DNA of 64,000 bases from Cyclobacteriaceae bacterium (GTDB lineage: Bacteria > Bacteroidota > Bacteroidia > Cytophagales > Cyclobacteriaceae): NCBI GenBank assembly GCA_030584025.1, contig CP129487.1, forward strand, positions 3,873,001 to 3,937,000, in the 5' to 3' direction. The translations under genes and the position numbers were made by a program. Shown piece by piece: positions 6,411 to 14,569 of the stretch; position 1 is the first letter of the stretch, and each line of letters opens with the position of its first letter. Below the pieces are notes generated by a model. That model did no database searches, was not told the DNA's origin, and saw only the letters and a list, made by a program, of their open reading frames with translations.

Positions 6411-8804
6411 CTACTCATACCTTAACGCCTTCACCGGGTTGGCGCGGGCGGAGCGTAACGTGTGGTAGCTGATGGTGCCCAAGGCAATCACCATGGCAAT
6501 CACGCCACCCAACACAAACAACAACGGATTAATGCCTACGCGATACGCAAAACCTTCCAGCCACGTGCGCAACAGGTAATACGTTACAGGTGTTACCAGC
6601 ACAAATGAAAGGGTGATGAGCAACATGAAGTTACGCGACAGCAACATCGTGATTTGCCCTTCACTCGCGCCCAACACTTTTCGTATGCCAATCTCCTTCG
6701 TTTTCTTTCCGGTGATAATCGCAGCCAACCCGAACAAGCCCATACACGAAATCAAAATGGCCAGGCCTGCCATGATGGCTACCACCGAACCCATCTGCTG
6801 ATCGGAGCGGTAGAGTACGGCAAAGTGTTCATCCAGAAAGGTGTAATCGAACGGGTAATTGGGGATGTGCTCCTCCCATAAATTTTTTACATGCGCAATC
6901 GCTTCCTGCGCATGGGTGGCATCAATCTTCACCGACATTTCATCATAGCCCCAATCCGGATGCACCACCATCTCCAATGTATTCACTTTGTAGTGCAGTG
7001 AATTGAAATTAAAATCTTTTACAATGCCGATGATGGTGCCGAGCGAATCGTTGTGGTACCAGCCGTGCCCGGCCCGTGTGCCGATGGTTTCCTTCAACCC
7101 CAGCTCGTTGGCCAGCGATTCGTTGATGATGAACGCCATCCCGTTGTCGGTGGCGATGTCTTTCGAAAAGTTCCGGCCTTCCTTCAACTCCATGCCATAC
7201 ACGGTCAGGTATTCGTAGTCGACATTTACGTTGCTGGGTGTAATGTTCACTACGCCCGTATCGGCTTTCACTTTAAAACCCCACTGATGAAAATTATTGC
7301 CCAGCCGCTGCCCGCTGGCCGTAACGCCCAGTATGTGCGGACTGCGTTTTAACTCCGTGCGCAGCATTTCAAATTTTTCATTCGCATCGCGGTTCATGTC
7401 CACCAGCATGATCTGGTCTTTGTTGAAGCCGATGTCTTTGCTTTGCATGAAGGTGAGTTGCTGCAGTACAATGAGCGTGCTCACAATCATCGCCAGGGCC
7501 AATCCGAATTGCACGACCACCAGGCCACTGCGGAAAACAGATTTGCCTTCGTTGCCGCCTTTGATGATGCGCGACAGCGAAAAGGAAGTCATGTAAAACG
7601 AAGGGTAGATGCCCGCGAGTAAACCAAGCGCCAGTGTGCCGAGGATGACAAACACCACCTGCTCACCGTGTTGAAAAATCGTGAACAAGGAAAGCTGTCG
7701 CCCGATGAGGGTGTTGAGCAGTGGTAACAGGGCAACATTGAGCAGTACCGCCAAAACTAGGGCCACACTGGCCAGCAATACCGATTCAAAAATAAACTGC
7801 GAAAACAGTTGCACTTTTTTGGCGCCCACGGTTTTGCGCACGCCAATTTCTTTGCCGCGGTGTGAGGCGCGTGCGGTGGTGAGGTTCATGAAGTTTACAC
7901 TGGCGATGAGCAAAATGAAAATGCCAACAATCGAAAAAATATCGAGGTACTTGCCGTTGAACTTGCGGTAGTTGTTGTAGTCGTGTTCGATGTCGGTGCT
8001 GGCGAGGTGCACCTCGTTGAGCGGTTGAAGAAAAAGTTTGTAGTATTCGTTGATGTCGGGGTCGTCCATGTGGCGCGACATGAAGGCCGGAAATTTTTCT
8101 TCCATCGCGGCAATATCCGTGTTGGGGTGTAGCACCAGGTAGGTGTTGAGGAAGTTGGAACCCCACCGGTCGTTAAAGCCTTTGTCTTCGCTGGTGGTAG
8201 TGGTTAAAGACACGAGCGCATCCACCTGCATGTGCGATTGCTCCGGAATGTTTTTTAAGATGCCCGTGATTTTGTATTCGCGGTCGCGAAACTTCAGCGA
8301 ATTGTTCATCGCTTCATCTGCGGAAGCAAAAAACTTCAGTGCCGTTTCTTCGGTGATCACCATGGTGTAGGGCAGGTCGAGTGCGGTGGTGCGGTCGCCT
8401 TGCAGCAGGGGGAAGTCGAAGATTTCGAGGTAGGTGCTGTCGACCTGGGCGAGGTTGTTGAGCAGAAAGCGTTTCTCGTCTTTTTCCACCAGCAGTTTAT
8501 TGCGGTTCATGAAGCGCGTGTACGTAACCACTTCCGGAAACTCGTTGGCGAGTGCGGGCCCCATGCCCGGCATGCTCAGTGCTACTTTTTGTACGTTGGT
8601 GCCGGTAAAGTTTTGCACCTCATCGAGGCGGTAGATGTTTGCTTTTTTACTGTGAAAGGCATCGAAGCTGCGCTCATCGGTAATGAACAGGTAAATGGCT
8701 AAACAAGCCGCCAGGCCGATGGCGAGGCTGAAGATGTTGATGAACGCGTACAGGGGGTTTTGGCGGATGTTGCGCAGGGCAATGGCGAGGTAGTTTTTCA
8801 GCAT
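6411..8804 (-). CDS. ABC transporter permease, FtsX/MacB type
   Basis: About 797 residues from the ATG at 8804 (MLKNYLAIALRNIRQNPLYA); seven further upstream codons are possible. The layout is that of Bacteroidota eight-helix permeases: one N-terminal membrane helix (FINIFSLAIGLAACLAIYLF), a periplasmic MacB-like core, an FtsX segment with three helices (IGVRKTVGAKKVQLFSQFIF), a short unit, a second periplasmic domain, and a second FtsX segment (IGIRKVLGASEGQITMLLSR). The duplicated GxRK-x-GA coupling motif is what contacts the ATPase. No ATPase gene is adjacent, which is common for this family. Substrate unknown; export or resistance roles are typical. Confidence 0.9.
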   Translation of the reverse strand: MLKNYLAIALRNIRQNPLYAFINIFSLAIGLAACLAIYLFITDERSFDAFHSKKANIYRLDEVQNFTGTNVQKVALSMPGMGPALANEFPEVVTYTRFMNRNKLLVEKDEKRFLLNNLAQVDSTYLEIFDFPLLQGDRTTALDLPYTMVITEETALKFFASADEAMNNSLKFRDREYKITGILKNIPEQSHMQVDALVSLTTTTSEDKGFNDRWGSNFLNTYLVLHPNTDIAAMEEKFPAFMSRHMDDPDINEYYKLFLQPLNEVHLASTDIEHDYNNYRKFNGKYLDIFSIVGIFILLIASVNFMNLTTARASHRGKEIGVRKTVGAKKVQLFSQFIFESVLLASVALVLAVLLNVALLPLLNTLIGRQLSLFTIFQHGEQVVFVILGTLALGLLAGIYPSFYMTSFSLSRIIKGGNEGKSVFRSGLVVVQFGLALAMIVSTLIVLQQLTFMQSKDIGFNKDQIMLVDMNRDANEKFEMLRTELKRSPHILGVTASGQRLGNNFHQWGFKVKADTGVVNITPSNVNVDYEYLTVYGMELKEGRNFSKDIATDNGMAFIINESLANELGLKETIGTRAGHGWYHNDSLGTIIGIVKDFNFNSLHYKVNTLEMVVHPDWGYDEMSVKIDATHAQEAIAHVKNLWEEHIPNYPFDYTFLDEHFAVLYRSDQQMGSVVAIMAGLAILISCMGLFGLAAIITGKKTKEIGIRKVLGASEGQITMLLSRNFMLLITLSFVLVTPVTYYLLRTWLEGFAYRVGINPLLFVLGGVIAMVIALGTISYHTLRSARANPVKALRYE

Positions 8805-8956
8805 GGCGGGGTTGGGTATAGACAAGTATACCCATTTGAGGGGAAAAGGTTACGAATTTGCTTCCTTTAGCTACGTTTCTGCAAGCAACCGTAGGGGGAA
8901 AATTTCGGATTAAAATTCAATTTCCGACCAACATGCGGGTAAATTTTCCGATTAAG

Positions 8957-9658
8957 TCAATGGATATTTGAGTTAATTACGCTATTCATTTTTGCTTTGA
9001 TGATCACCATTCTTTCATCGGCAGTCTCATAGTATAAGTGGCCTCTAATAGCAGACAGAATCCTCTCATCGGTCAATATCTTTTCAGTGGCTTGTTGTAA
9101 ATATGCGAACACCTCAGGCTCTGCTGCCCTGATTTGTTTAACCAACGTTGTTGAATAGTTGAAAAGATACACGATGTCTTCCAGATCGGCACTGGCATAA
9201 ACATCATGCAGACCCCTGTCAAAAAAGGCATCTATTTTTGAAGCAAGAAAATAGGGTAAGGGCATAATGTTTATGTTCACATCATCAAGCTCAACAGCTA
9301 TGGCCTGTTCAAAACCGGGCTTGAACCAACGGTTACTGGGCGCCCAACCCACGGCCTCAGTAGACATCACATCTACAAGCAAATCATCAAAGCGAAACCT
9401 GCAGATGATATCGTCTTCATGTGTTTGCCTGAATCCCTTCAAGGTAAGTTCTTCACGAAGTTGTTCCAGTTTCCCGGGTGATGTAATCTGAAAGGTAAGA
9501 TCAATGTCTTTTGTGGGGCGAACATCTTCTGCGGCCGGATCATCACTATACAAACTCACCATAGCTCCACCCACAAACACCACACGGGAGTTCAGCTCAC
9601 CCAGCGCTCGTGCAATTTTCAATGTTGCTTGCCGGTTAATGAAGTTATTTTTCAGCAT
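8957..9658 (-). CDS. nucleotidyltransferase, AbiEii-like
   Basis: A 233-residue protein with the nucleotidyltransferase signature: FVGGAMVSLY near residue 28 followed by the metal-binding pair in TKDIDLTFQI near residue 50 and a third acid in LLVDVMSTEA. The longer C-terminal helical part fits DUF1814/AbiEii-like proteins, the toxic partner of type IV toxin-antitoxin or abortive-infection modules. Its start overlaps the end of the upstream HTH gene by 7 nt, so the two are co-translated. Activity and target are not predictable from the sequence. Confidence 0.75.
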   Translation of the reverse strand: MLKNNFINRQATLKIARALGELNSRVVFVGGAMVSLYSDDPAAEDVRPTKDIDLTFQITSPGKLEQLREELTLKGFRQTHEDDIICRFRFDDLLVDVMSTEAVGWAPSNRWFKPGFEQAIAVELDDVNINIMPLPYFLASKIDAFFDRGLHDVYASADLEDIVYLFNYSTTLVKQIRAAEPEVFAYLQQATEKILTDERILSAIRGHLYYETADERMVIIKAKMNSVINSNIH

Positions 9659-10167
9659 ATGCGTTTACGGAGCATGTCCAACGCCAGATTTTTTTCACGT
9701 ACTTTCCCAACACGCACGGCATCAACAAGTGCAAGCAACTCATAGAGTTGGGCATCCAACTCAACAGCTTGCATTACCGTGTTGAACAAGGGTTGAATAC
9801 CATGCCCGCGCACGGTGCCTTTTGCATATGGCCATACATAGTGTTCAGTGCTTTCAACCAACTCCTTTAAGGGTGCAGCACTGTGCCCGGTTGGTACTCC
9901 CCTTACCACATTGCCGGGTTGTTGCGGAAACATAAAAGGCACCCCGTATTGCAGTAAATCCATGAACGACTGGCGCACAACCTTTCGTCCGTTGTTATGC
10001 AGCAGCCGGGCATATTGCGAGCGTGCCAGGGAAGCGCTGATTTCAGACTGGCTCATAAACAAGGCACGCGCCAGCGAAAGCTGCGTCCACGAATTGTTCT
10101 CTGCCAACCGTATTTTCAGCAACACTACAATGTCCTGAGGGCGCATGGCAGGCAAGGCTTGTTTCAT
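9652..10167 (-). CDS. HTH-type putative antitoxin/regulator paired with the nucleotidyltransferase
   Basis: A 171-residue protein. Residues ~10-55 (MRPQDIVVLLKIRLAENNSW, then TQLSLARALFMSQSEISASL) look like a winged helix-turn-helix, with SQSEISASLARS as the likely recognition helix. The remainder is mostly helical with no known motif. It precedes and overlaps the AbiEii-like gene, the order seen for antitoxin-toxin pairs with a DNA-binding antitoxin. Two closely matching palindromes lie just upstream of its start (10172-10193 and 10237-10258), consistent with autorepression. An analogous role to AbiEi is inference; sequence similarity to that family was not recognised. Confidence 0.7.
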   Translation of the reverse strand: MKQALPAMRPQDIVVLLKIRLAENNSWTQLSLARALFMSQSEISASLARSQYARLLHNNGRKVVRQSFMDLLQYGVPFMFPQQPGNVVRGVPTGHSAAPLKELVESTEHYVWPYAKGTVRGHGIQPLFNTVMQAVELDAQLYELLALVDAVRVGKVREKNLALDMLRKRIC

Positions 10168-10171
10168 AATT

Positions 10172-10193
10172 ATTGCATATTACGATATGCAAT
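10172..10193 (-). promoter_or_regulatory. operator-like palindrome, proximal copy
   Basis: Perfect 9 bp arms ATTGCATAT and ATATGCAAT with a 4 bp centre, beginning 5 bp upstream of the HTH gene start. The same design recurs 65 bp further upstream, so it is a strong candidate binding site for the HTH protein. Confidence 0.65.
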
Positions 10194-10236
10194 ATCGGCA
10201 TTAAATCAATTAATTATCAACACTTTACAGTAAAAA

Positions 10237-10258
10237 ATCGCATATCGCGATACGCGAT
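10237..10258 (-). promoter_or_regulatory. operator-like palindrome, distal copy
   Basis: Arms ATCGCATAT and ATACGCGAT (one mismatch) with a 4 bp CGCG centre. It shares the ATyGCATAT-N4-ATAyGCrAT pattern with the proximal copy; centre-to-centre spacing is 65 bp, about six helical turns. Confidence 0.62.
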
Positions 10259-10740
10259 AATGGAGTCATTTGATAAGATTTTTCAATTTTCTTATTACCA
10301 ACATTATTCTTTCGGGAAAAAGAATTCCGCGTGTGGTTGTATTCACCTCAATTTTTACATGAGCTTTTGGTGTTTGACAATTTAACTTTACGTCTTGACC
10401 TTGCCCCACTGGAACTCTTGTTTAATCTGAATATTCACATTAAAAAATAGAAAATAGGGGTACTATAACTACCTATATTAGGTAAATTTTAATGATTCTT
10501 TGAAGACTCCGGAGTTACCGGATCACCAAAGCCAACCACCAGGCGGCCTTCCACCACGAAGGGGCTGTAGCCGAAGCTGAATTTTGGCCAGGGCAATACG
10601 CGTTTCATCGGCTGGGGTGGGCAATAAAGTGTGGTGCATAACGGTTGTTTTTTAAAGGATAAAAGATGCACCCAATATCCGCAGGAGGAGTGACAGGTTG
10701 TGGCAAGGATGACCTACAGTTAAAGTGTTAATTTTATGAA
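10259..10740. other. intergenic region at the left edge of the island; no convincing gene
   Basis: About 480 bp between the HTH operators and the glycosylase gene. It holds a 15 bp inverted repeat (TACCTA-TAT-TAGGTA, 10470-10484) and one copy of a 12 bp direct repeat (10625-10636) also found beyond the other end of the island. A 60-codon minus-strand frame at 10489-10671 contains a protein-like tail (FVVEGRLVVGFGDP) and may be the remnant of a disrupted gene, but it is too short to assign. Confidence 0.4.
10625..10636 (+). repeat. 12 bp direct repeat, left copy flanking the island
   Basis: TAAAGTGTGGTG occurs here and, identically and in the same orientation, at 16939-16950. The two copies enclose the AT-rich restriction-modification island exactly, so they could be a target duplication or attachment core. 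A chance match of this length in the flanks is unlikely but not excluded. Confidence 0.4.
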
Positions 10741-11415
10741 GTGGACTACTCGGCTAAAATAGAATTTCTTCAAACTGAATTGTTGAAGTGGTACAAAGAG
10801 CATGGAAGGGATTTCTATTGGCGAAGGAAATCCGCAACAAATTACATACGAATAATCTCGGAAGTTTTACTACAACGAACTAAGGCGGAGACGGTCAACA
10901 AGTTTTTGCCGAGCTTCTTAAAAAAATATCCGTCTTGGAATAGACTAGGAGATGCTACTGAGCATGAGTTGATTGAAGTACTAAAGCCGCTTGGACTGAG
11001 CAACCAAAGAGGTAAGCGCTTATTTAAGTTAGCCCAGGAGTTAAAAAAGCGAAAGGGAGTGTTTCCAAGAGAAAGAATGGTTGTAGAGGAGATGCCCATG
11101 ATGGGGCAATATATAACCAATGCCTATGAATTGTTTATTCTTAAAAAGCCATCACCCCTTTTGGATGTCAATATGGCGAGAGTATTGGAAAGATTTTTTG
11201 GTTACAGAAAGTTAGCCGATATTAGGCATGACCCATATCTACAAGAGTTAGCAAAGAGAATAACAAACCATGAGGAAATCCTGCAAATTAATTGGGCAAT
11301 TTTAGATTTTGGGGCATTAGTTTGTAAAACGACTCAGCCTTTTTGCAAAAAATGCTTACTTTTCGATAAGTGCAATTACCATTCTAACCTTTTAAAGGGG
11401 CAAAGCAAAGTTTAA
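10741..11415 (+). CDS. HhH-GPD DNA glycosylase, thymine-mismatch (Mig) type
   Basis: A 224-residue protein, the size of EndoIII/Mig enzymes; the C-terminal Nudix-like domain of MutY is absent. Visible features are RDFYWRR and EVLLQRTKAETV (N-terminal helices), a degenerate helix-hairpin-helix MPMMGQYITNA, the catalytic Asp142 in LLDVNMARVLERFFG, and a 4Fe-4S motif C195-x6-C202-x2-C205-x5-C211. The position that is Lys in EndoIII and Ser in MutY is Tyr124, as in thymine-DNA glycosylase Mig of methanogen m5C systems. It would remove T from G:T mismatches created when 5-methylcytosine deaminates. It starts with GTG; no ATG is available in frame before a stop. It is coupled to the next gene by a 1 nt gap. 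Confidence 0.8.
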   Translation: MDYSAKIEFLQTELLKWYKEHGRDFYWRRKSATNYIRIISEVLLQRTKAETVNKFLPSFLKKYPSWNRLGDATEHELIEVLKPLGLSNQRGKRLFKLAQELKKRKGVFPRERMVVEEMPMMGQYITNAYELFILKKPSPLLDVNMARVLERFFGYRKLADIRHDPYLQELAKRITNHEEILQINWAILDFGALVCKTTQPFCKKCLLFDKCNYHSNLLKGQSKV

Positions 11416-11416
11416 T

Positions 11417-12361
11417 ATGCCAGATAATATAATTGAGCATTTGAGAAAAATTTCGGTTGAAAGTTGTTTTCAATTATCTGCATTTCGTAACGGATGGTCA
11501 ATCTGGAGGGATGAGGTTAGAAACTTAACGGGTACCACATTTCAGGCAAGTGAAGTTTTAAATATTGGTGACCATTTATCAGAGATTTTTTCAACCACAG
11601 GATCGGCTGGGAGATCACAAAGTGAAGTTTCTGGTGGGGGATATGGATGGGAAGGATTAATTTGTTGGTATCTCAATCTTTGTTTTGCTGGTAGTCGAGG
11701 TGTTGCCGTAAGGAAGATTAGTGATTTACCTGACCCACTTCGTGATTCAATTTCTGTTAACTATGGGAACTTTAAAAGTAACACAGAATCCGATATAGCT
11801 GTAGTTATTTTTCCAAATATTCTAGAATTTTTGGTACCGAAGAGTTCCATTTCTGTTTCAGATAGTAGAGGAAATATTATTTCAAACACCTTGAGAGGTT
11901 CATTCAATCTAAAGGGTATTCTAAATCGACTAACTGAAATTCATTTTGATCAATTTGAGCTAGGTATAATACAGTGCAAAACTAATTGGAATGATAACTC
12001 ACAAATTCCAATGTTGTGGAGTATGATCTATGAGGCCGATACATTTATAAACTCGTCAATCTCCATAGGAAGAAATGGCTACTCGATTCATGATCTTAGT
12101 AAGTTCACATATTCATTCTGTACAGTTCCGACAAATAACCTATCTAATTACAAGCAGAATTCAACGTCAGTTAATAGAGTAAGAAATTTAACTGGTGGAA
12201 ACTACTGGGGCTACCCTTCATCAAGCGGAATAGCTAGCTCTATCAAGGAAATCTTTAACTCAAATTTTCGAAATGCTTTTTTGGGGACAAATCAGCGGAC
12301 GACTTTGAATAATGCAATTCGAGATTTAGGAAGTGATCTTGACTACTTTGATATTGGGTAA
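11417..12361 (+). CDS. candidate type II restriction endonuclease (PD-(D/E)XK-like)
   Basis: A 314-residue soluble protein. A plausible nuclease core is visible: Glu79 in GGGYGWEGLICWYLN, Asp126 in NTESDIAVVIFP, and Gln186-x-Lys188 in ELGIIQCKTNWNDN, spaced as in PD-(D/E)XK enzymes with a Q-x-K variant of the second half-motif. The conserved CKTNWNDN..IPMLW segment continues the core. It follows the glycosylase after one base and converges on the methyltransferase operon, which suggests it is the cutting partner of that enzyme. Recognition sequence unknown. The call rests on motif and context; a structure prediction could show another fold. Confidence 0.6.
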   Translation: MPDNIIEHLRKISVESCFQLSAFRNGWSIWRDEVRNLTGTTFQASEVLNIGDHLSEIFSTTGSAGRSQSEVSGGGYGWEGLICWYLNLCFAGSRGVAVRKISDLPDPLRDSISVNYGNFKSNTESDIAVVIFPNILEFLVPKSSISVSDSRGNIISNTLRGSFNLKGILNRLTEIHFDQFELGIIQCKTNWNDNSQIPMLWSMIYEADTFINSSISIGRNGYSIHDLSKFTYSFCTVPTNNLSNYKQNSTSVNRVRNLTGGNYWGYPSSSGIASSIKEIFNSNFRNAFLGTNQRTTLNNAIRDLGSDLDYFDIG

Positions 12362-12370
12362 TCTAATTGT

Positions 12371-13429
12371 TTATTTTTTGTAACATTGAGTAATAATTTC
12401 TCTCAGTAATGGTTCAGCAAATTCAACTATTATATCCTCATCGCTTTGTGTCATTAAATATTCGCCTAGTTTGTTGTGAGCAATACTAGATCGTATTCTA
12501 TAGATCCAATATGCAGCGAGGGCAGGTATAACAATTTTGAATCGATTATTCCCCAATACCTGATTAAGGCTAATTTCAGAAAACCCAATAGTAATTAACT
12601 TATCAAACGACTTTTTTTCTTTTATGGGATTACTGTCTTTTCCGTACTCATAAAAAATACTTTCGGCTTTTGTTTTGAAGTTACTTACGCTTTCCAAGTA
12701 AGGGACGATCTTATAAGGATCAAGTTTAAGCGAAAACAATGATTTTAAGCGTTCTATATCCTCCCTACTGTAATCCCTTAGTGTTCTGCTAATCTCCTTC
12801 TCTTTATTGCCGATATCAAGCAAATCTTTGATCTTTTCAGCAGTATGAATATCAAATTTCAACTCAATCATATGATAGAGTTTTAGAAACCTCGTGAATG
12901 GATTCGTTTCACGAAATGCAGTTGCCAAAGTTTCAAAATAGAAATCACGATCAATATTTAGATTGTCGATAGCATTAATTTCTCTTATTGAGTTTGTTTT
13001 AGTGTATCTATATTGTGTGATATTGTCTAAGTGAAAATAACCTCCCCAAATTGGAGAAGTAGATTTAAATCTTGCTAAATAGTCGGGTAGCTTGTTTTTT
13101 TTCAACAGCAAATAGTCTGAAGTAAACTCAAAATCCTTTTCTGCGATACTATCAGCCGCATTACTATGAAGAAAGCAAATAAATTGCTCAAATGGTAAAC
13201 TCTGAATTTCTCTTTTCTCCTGACTTTTGGTAAATAGTATTTCGCCTACTTCATCGCCATAGTCATCTTTTACCTTGATTGATGAAGAACGATCAAAGGA
13301 TGGAAAAACAAGTATCTCAAATGGTATAAGTCCACCAAAGCTCAGAAATGAATCAATTTGTTCAACCAAAAATTCTTGACTTTGAAATTGCTTGGATAAA
13401 ATTTCTTTTGCCCCTTCGAGAGTCATCAT
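12371..13429 (-). CDS. HEPN-like protein of the island, function unknown
   Basis: A 352-residue soluble protein. The N-terminal ~150 residues are mixed alpha/beta without a known motif; the C-terminal half is helical. The elements FLKLYHMIELKF near residue 181 and YRIRSSIAHNKLGEY near residue 310 look like the paired helices of HEPN domains, with Arg313-x4-His318 as the usual R-x4-6-H ribonuclease motif. HEPN proteins in defence loci are commonly RNases that act on the host or phage. Its start overlaps the stop of the upstream gene (ATGA), so they are co-translated. RNase activity is inference. Confidence 0.55.
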   Translation of the reverse strand: MMTLEGAKEILSKQFQSQEFLVEQIDSFLSFGGLIPFEILVFPSFDRSSSIKVKDDYGDEVGEILFTKSQEKREIQSLPFEQFICFLHSNAADSIAEKDFEFTSDYLLLKKNKLPDYLARFKSTSPIWGGYFHLDNITQYRYTKTNSIREINAIDNLNIDRDFYFETLATAFRETNPFTRFLKLYHMIELKFDIHTAEKIKDLLDIGNKEKEISRTLRDYSREDIERLKSLFSLKLDPYKIVPYLESVSNFKTKAESIFYEYGKDSNPIKEKKSFDKLITIGFSEISLNQVLGNNRFKIVIPALAAYWIYRIRSSIAHNKLGEYLMTQSDEDIIVEFAEPLLREIITQCYKK

Positions 13430-14568
13430 AGTTCAGAAGAACTTATAAGCCAACATTCACCAAAAGGAAGATCTCCCTCTGATCGCAAAAACTCTATAAA
13501 ACCAGATGTGATCAATTTTCTGGTGGCATATCCCACATTATATAGTTTGGGATCTGCTTTAACAGTTCTGATTTCAGCAAATTTCCTTAGCTCTAATGGA
13601 TCAGTTCCATTACCAACAGTTTTGAGTGTCGCAAGCAATTTCTTCAAAGCATCGGCTACAATGGACTCTCTTCTGACATCAATAGAATATTTGCTTACGG
13701 CCGCAAAAAATGAATTGATTACATTTGCATCTGCAAGCCAGTTTTTATAAGAATTCAGGTCTGTGCCGTTGTATACTCTAAAGACCTGTTCGTCTATTTG
13801 TGCGTACTCTTTTAAGGTATTTTTGAACTTCAAAAAGGAGTCTGACAGGAACTCCTCTTCAGAGTCAAGTATATCAGATTCAATCATTTTTTCTGCTATG
13901 ATATTATCCTTATCTATTTCAGGAGACTTAGTTAAAAAACTTTTATATGCTGTCACTAACCTTTCAAAGGGATACTGCTTTGCTTTGCTCCTTCTATTTT
14001 CGTCCTTTTCTTCTAAAACCCCTAAACCATTGATATCTTTAATTAGGGTTTCTCGCATAGTGATAAATAATAATTCAATCTGGTGCCTCATCGACATCGG
14101 CTTTTGACCTGAGTTGAGTACTATTAATCGATAAATGAGATGGTTAATATTAGGTTCAAACCAAATTTCTAGTAGTAACCTTTGACTAGGATTAAAATTA
14201 GCACCATTTGTTTTAAGGTCATTTATAATATAGGTTCGTTGGAGTCCATCGAGAATGTATATCTTATCTGGCTGTGAGAATAATAATTCAATTATTCTTG
14301 CTTTGTCTTGAGTTCCTATTGAGTTTTTAAACAGGGAAACTATTTCGGGTTCTATAGCAAGTGTGATTGTTGGAATAAGAGCTCCTTTTTCAATATCTCT
14401 CTTCAAGCGATTGTATCCCTTATGCTTTTCTCTTTTTCTTTGGATTTCAAATCGGTCAAAATCCTTTCCAACAAGACTCAGATAATCATCAATCTTTATC
14501 TGGGCGTATATGACATCAGTATTTGTTCTATAATCCTTAGTAAAGGAAATGATCTCAAGTGAATTCAT
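13426..14568 (-). CDS. DGQHR/ParB-like domain protein of the island
   Basis: A 380-residue soluble protein. The strongest motif is YILDGLQRTYIINDL (Asp107-Gly-Leu-Gln-Arg111), a variant of the DGQQR/DGQHR signature of DndB-like and ParB/sulfiredoxin-fold proteins. It is followed by LNSGQKPMSMRHQIELLFIT (151-170), which resembles the second conserved block of the same superfamily. Such proteins in defence loci bind or cut DNA, or regulate the system. The start lies 1 bp downstream of the methyltransferase stop and the stop overlaps the HEPN-like start by 4 nt, so the three form one operon. Catalysis is not established. Confidence 0.6.
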   Translation of the reverse strand: MNSLEIISFTKDYRTNTDVIYAQIKIDDYLSLVGKDFDRFEIQRKREKHKGYNRLKRDIEKGALIPTITLAIEPEIVSLFKNSIGTQDKARIIELLFSQPDKIYILDGLQRTYIINDLKTNGANFNPSQRLLLEIWFEPNINHLIYRLIVLNSGQKPMSMRHQIELLFITMRETLIKDINGLGVLEEKDENRRSKAKQYPFERLVTAYKSFLTKSPEIDKDNIIAEKMIESDILDSEEEFLSDSFLKFKNTLKEYAQIDEQVFRVYNGTDLNSYKNWLADANVINSFFAAVSKYSIDVRRESIVADALKKLLATLKTVGNGTDPLELRKFAEIRTVKADPKLYNVGYATRKLITSGFIEFLRSEGDLPFGECWLISSSEL

Positions 14569-14569
14569 G

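Noticed and set aside
6411..8804. Permease gene considered as part of a complete ABC export operon
   Set aside because: No ATPase or membrane-fusion gene lies next to it.
10489..10671. 60-codon minus-strand frame containing FVVEGRLVVGFGDP
   Set aside because: Possibly a remnant, but too short and unmatched to any family to be called a pseudogene.
12371..13429. HEPN-like gene considered as an ApeA or Abi family protein
   Set aside because: Only the helix pair and R-x4-H are recognisable; assignment to a named family cannot be supported by eye.
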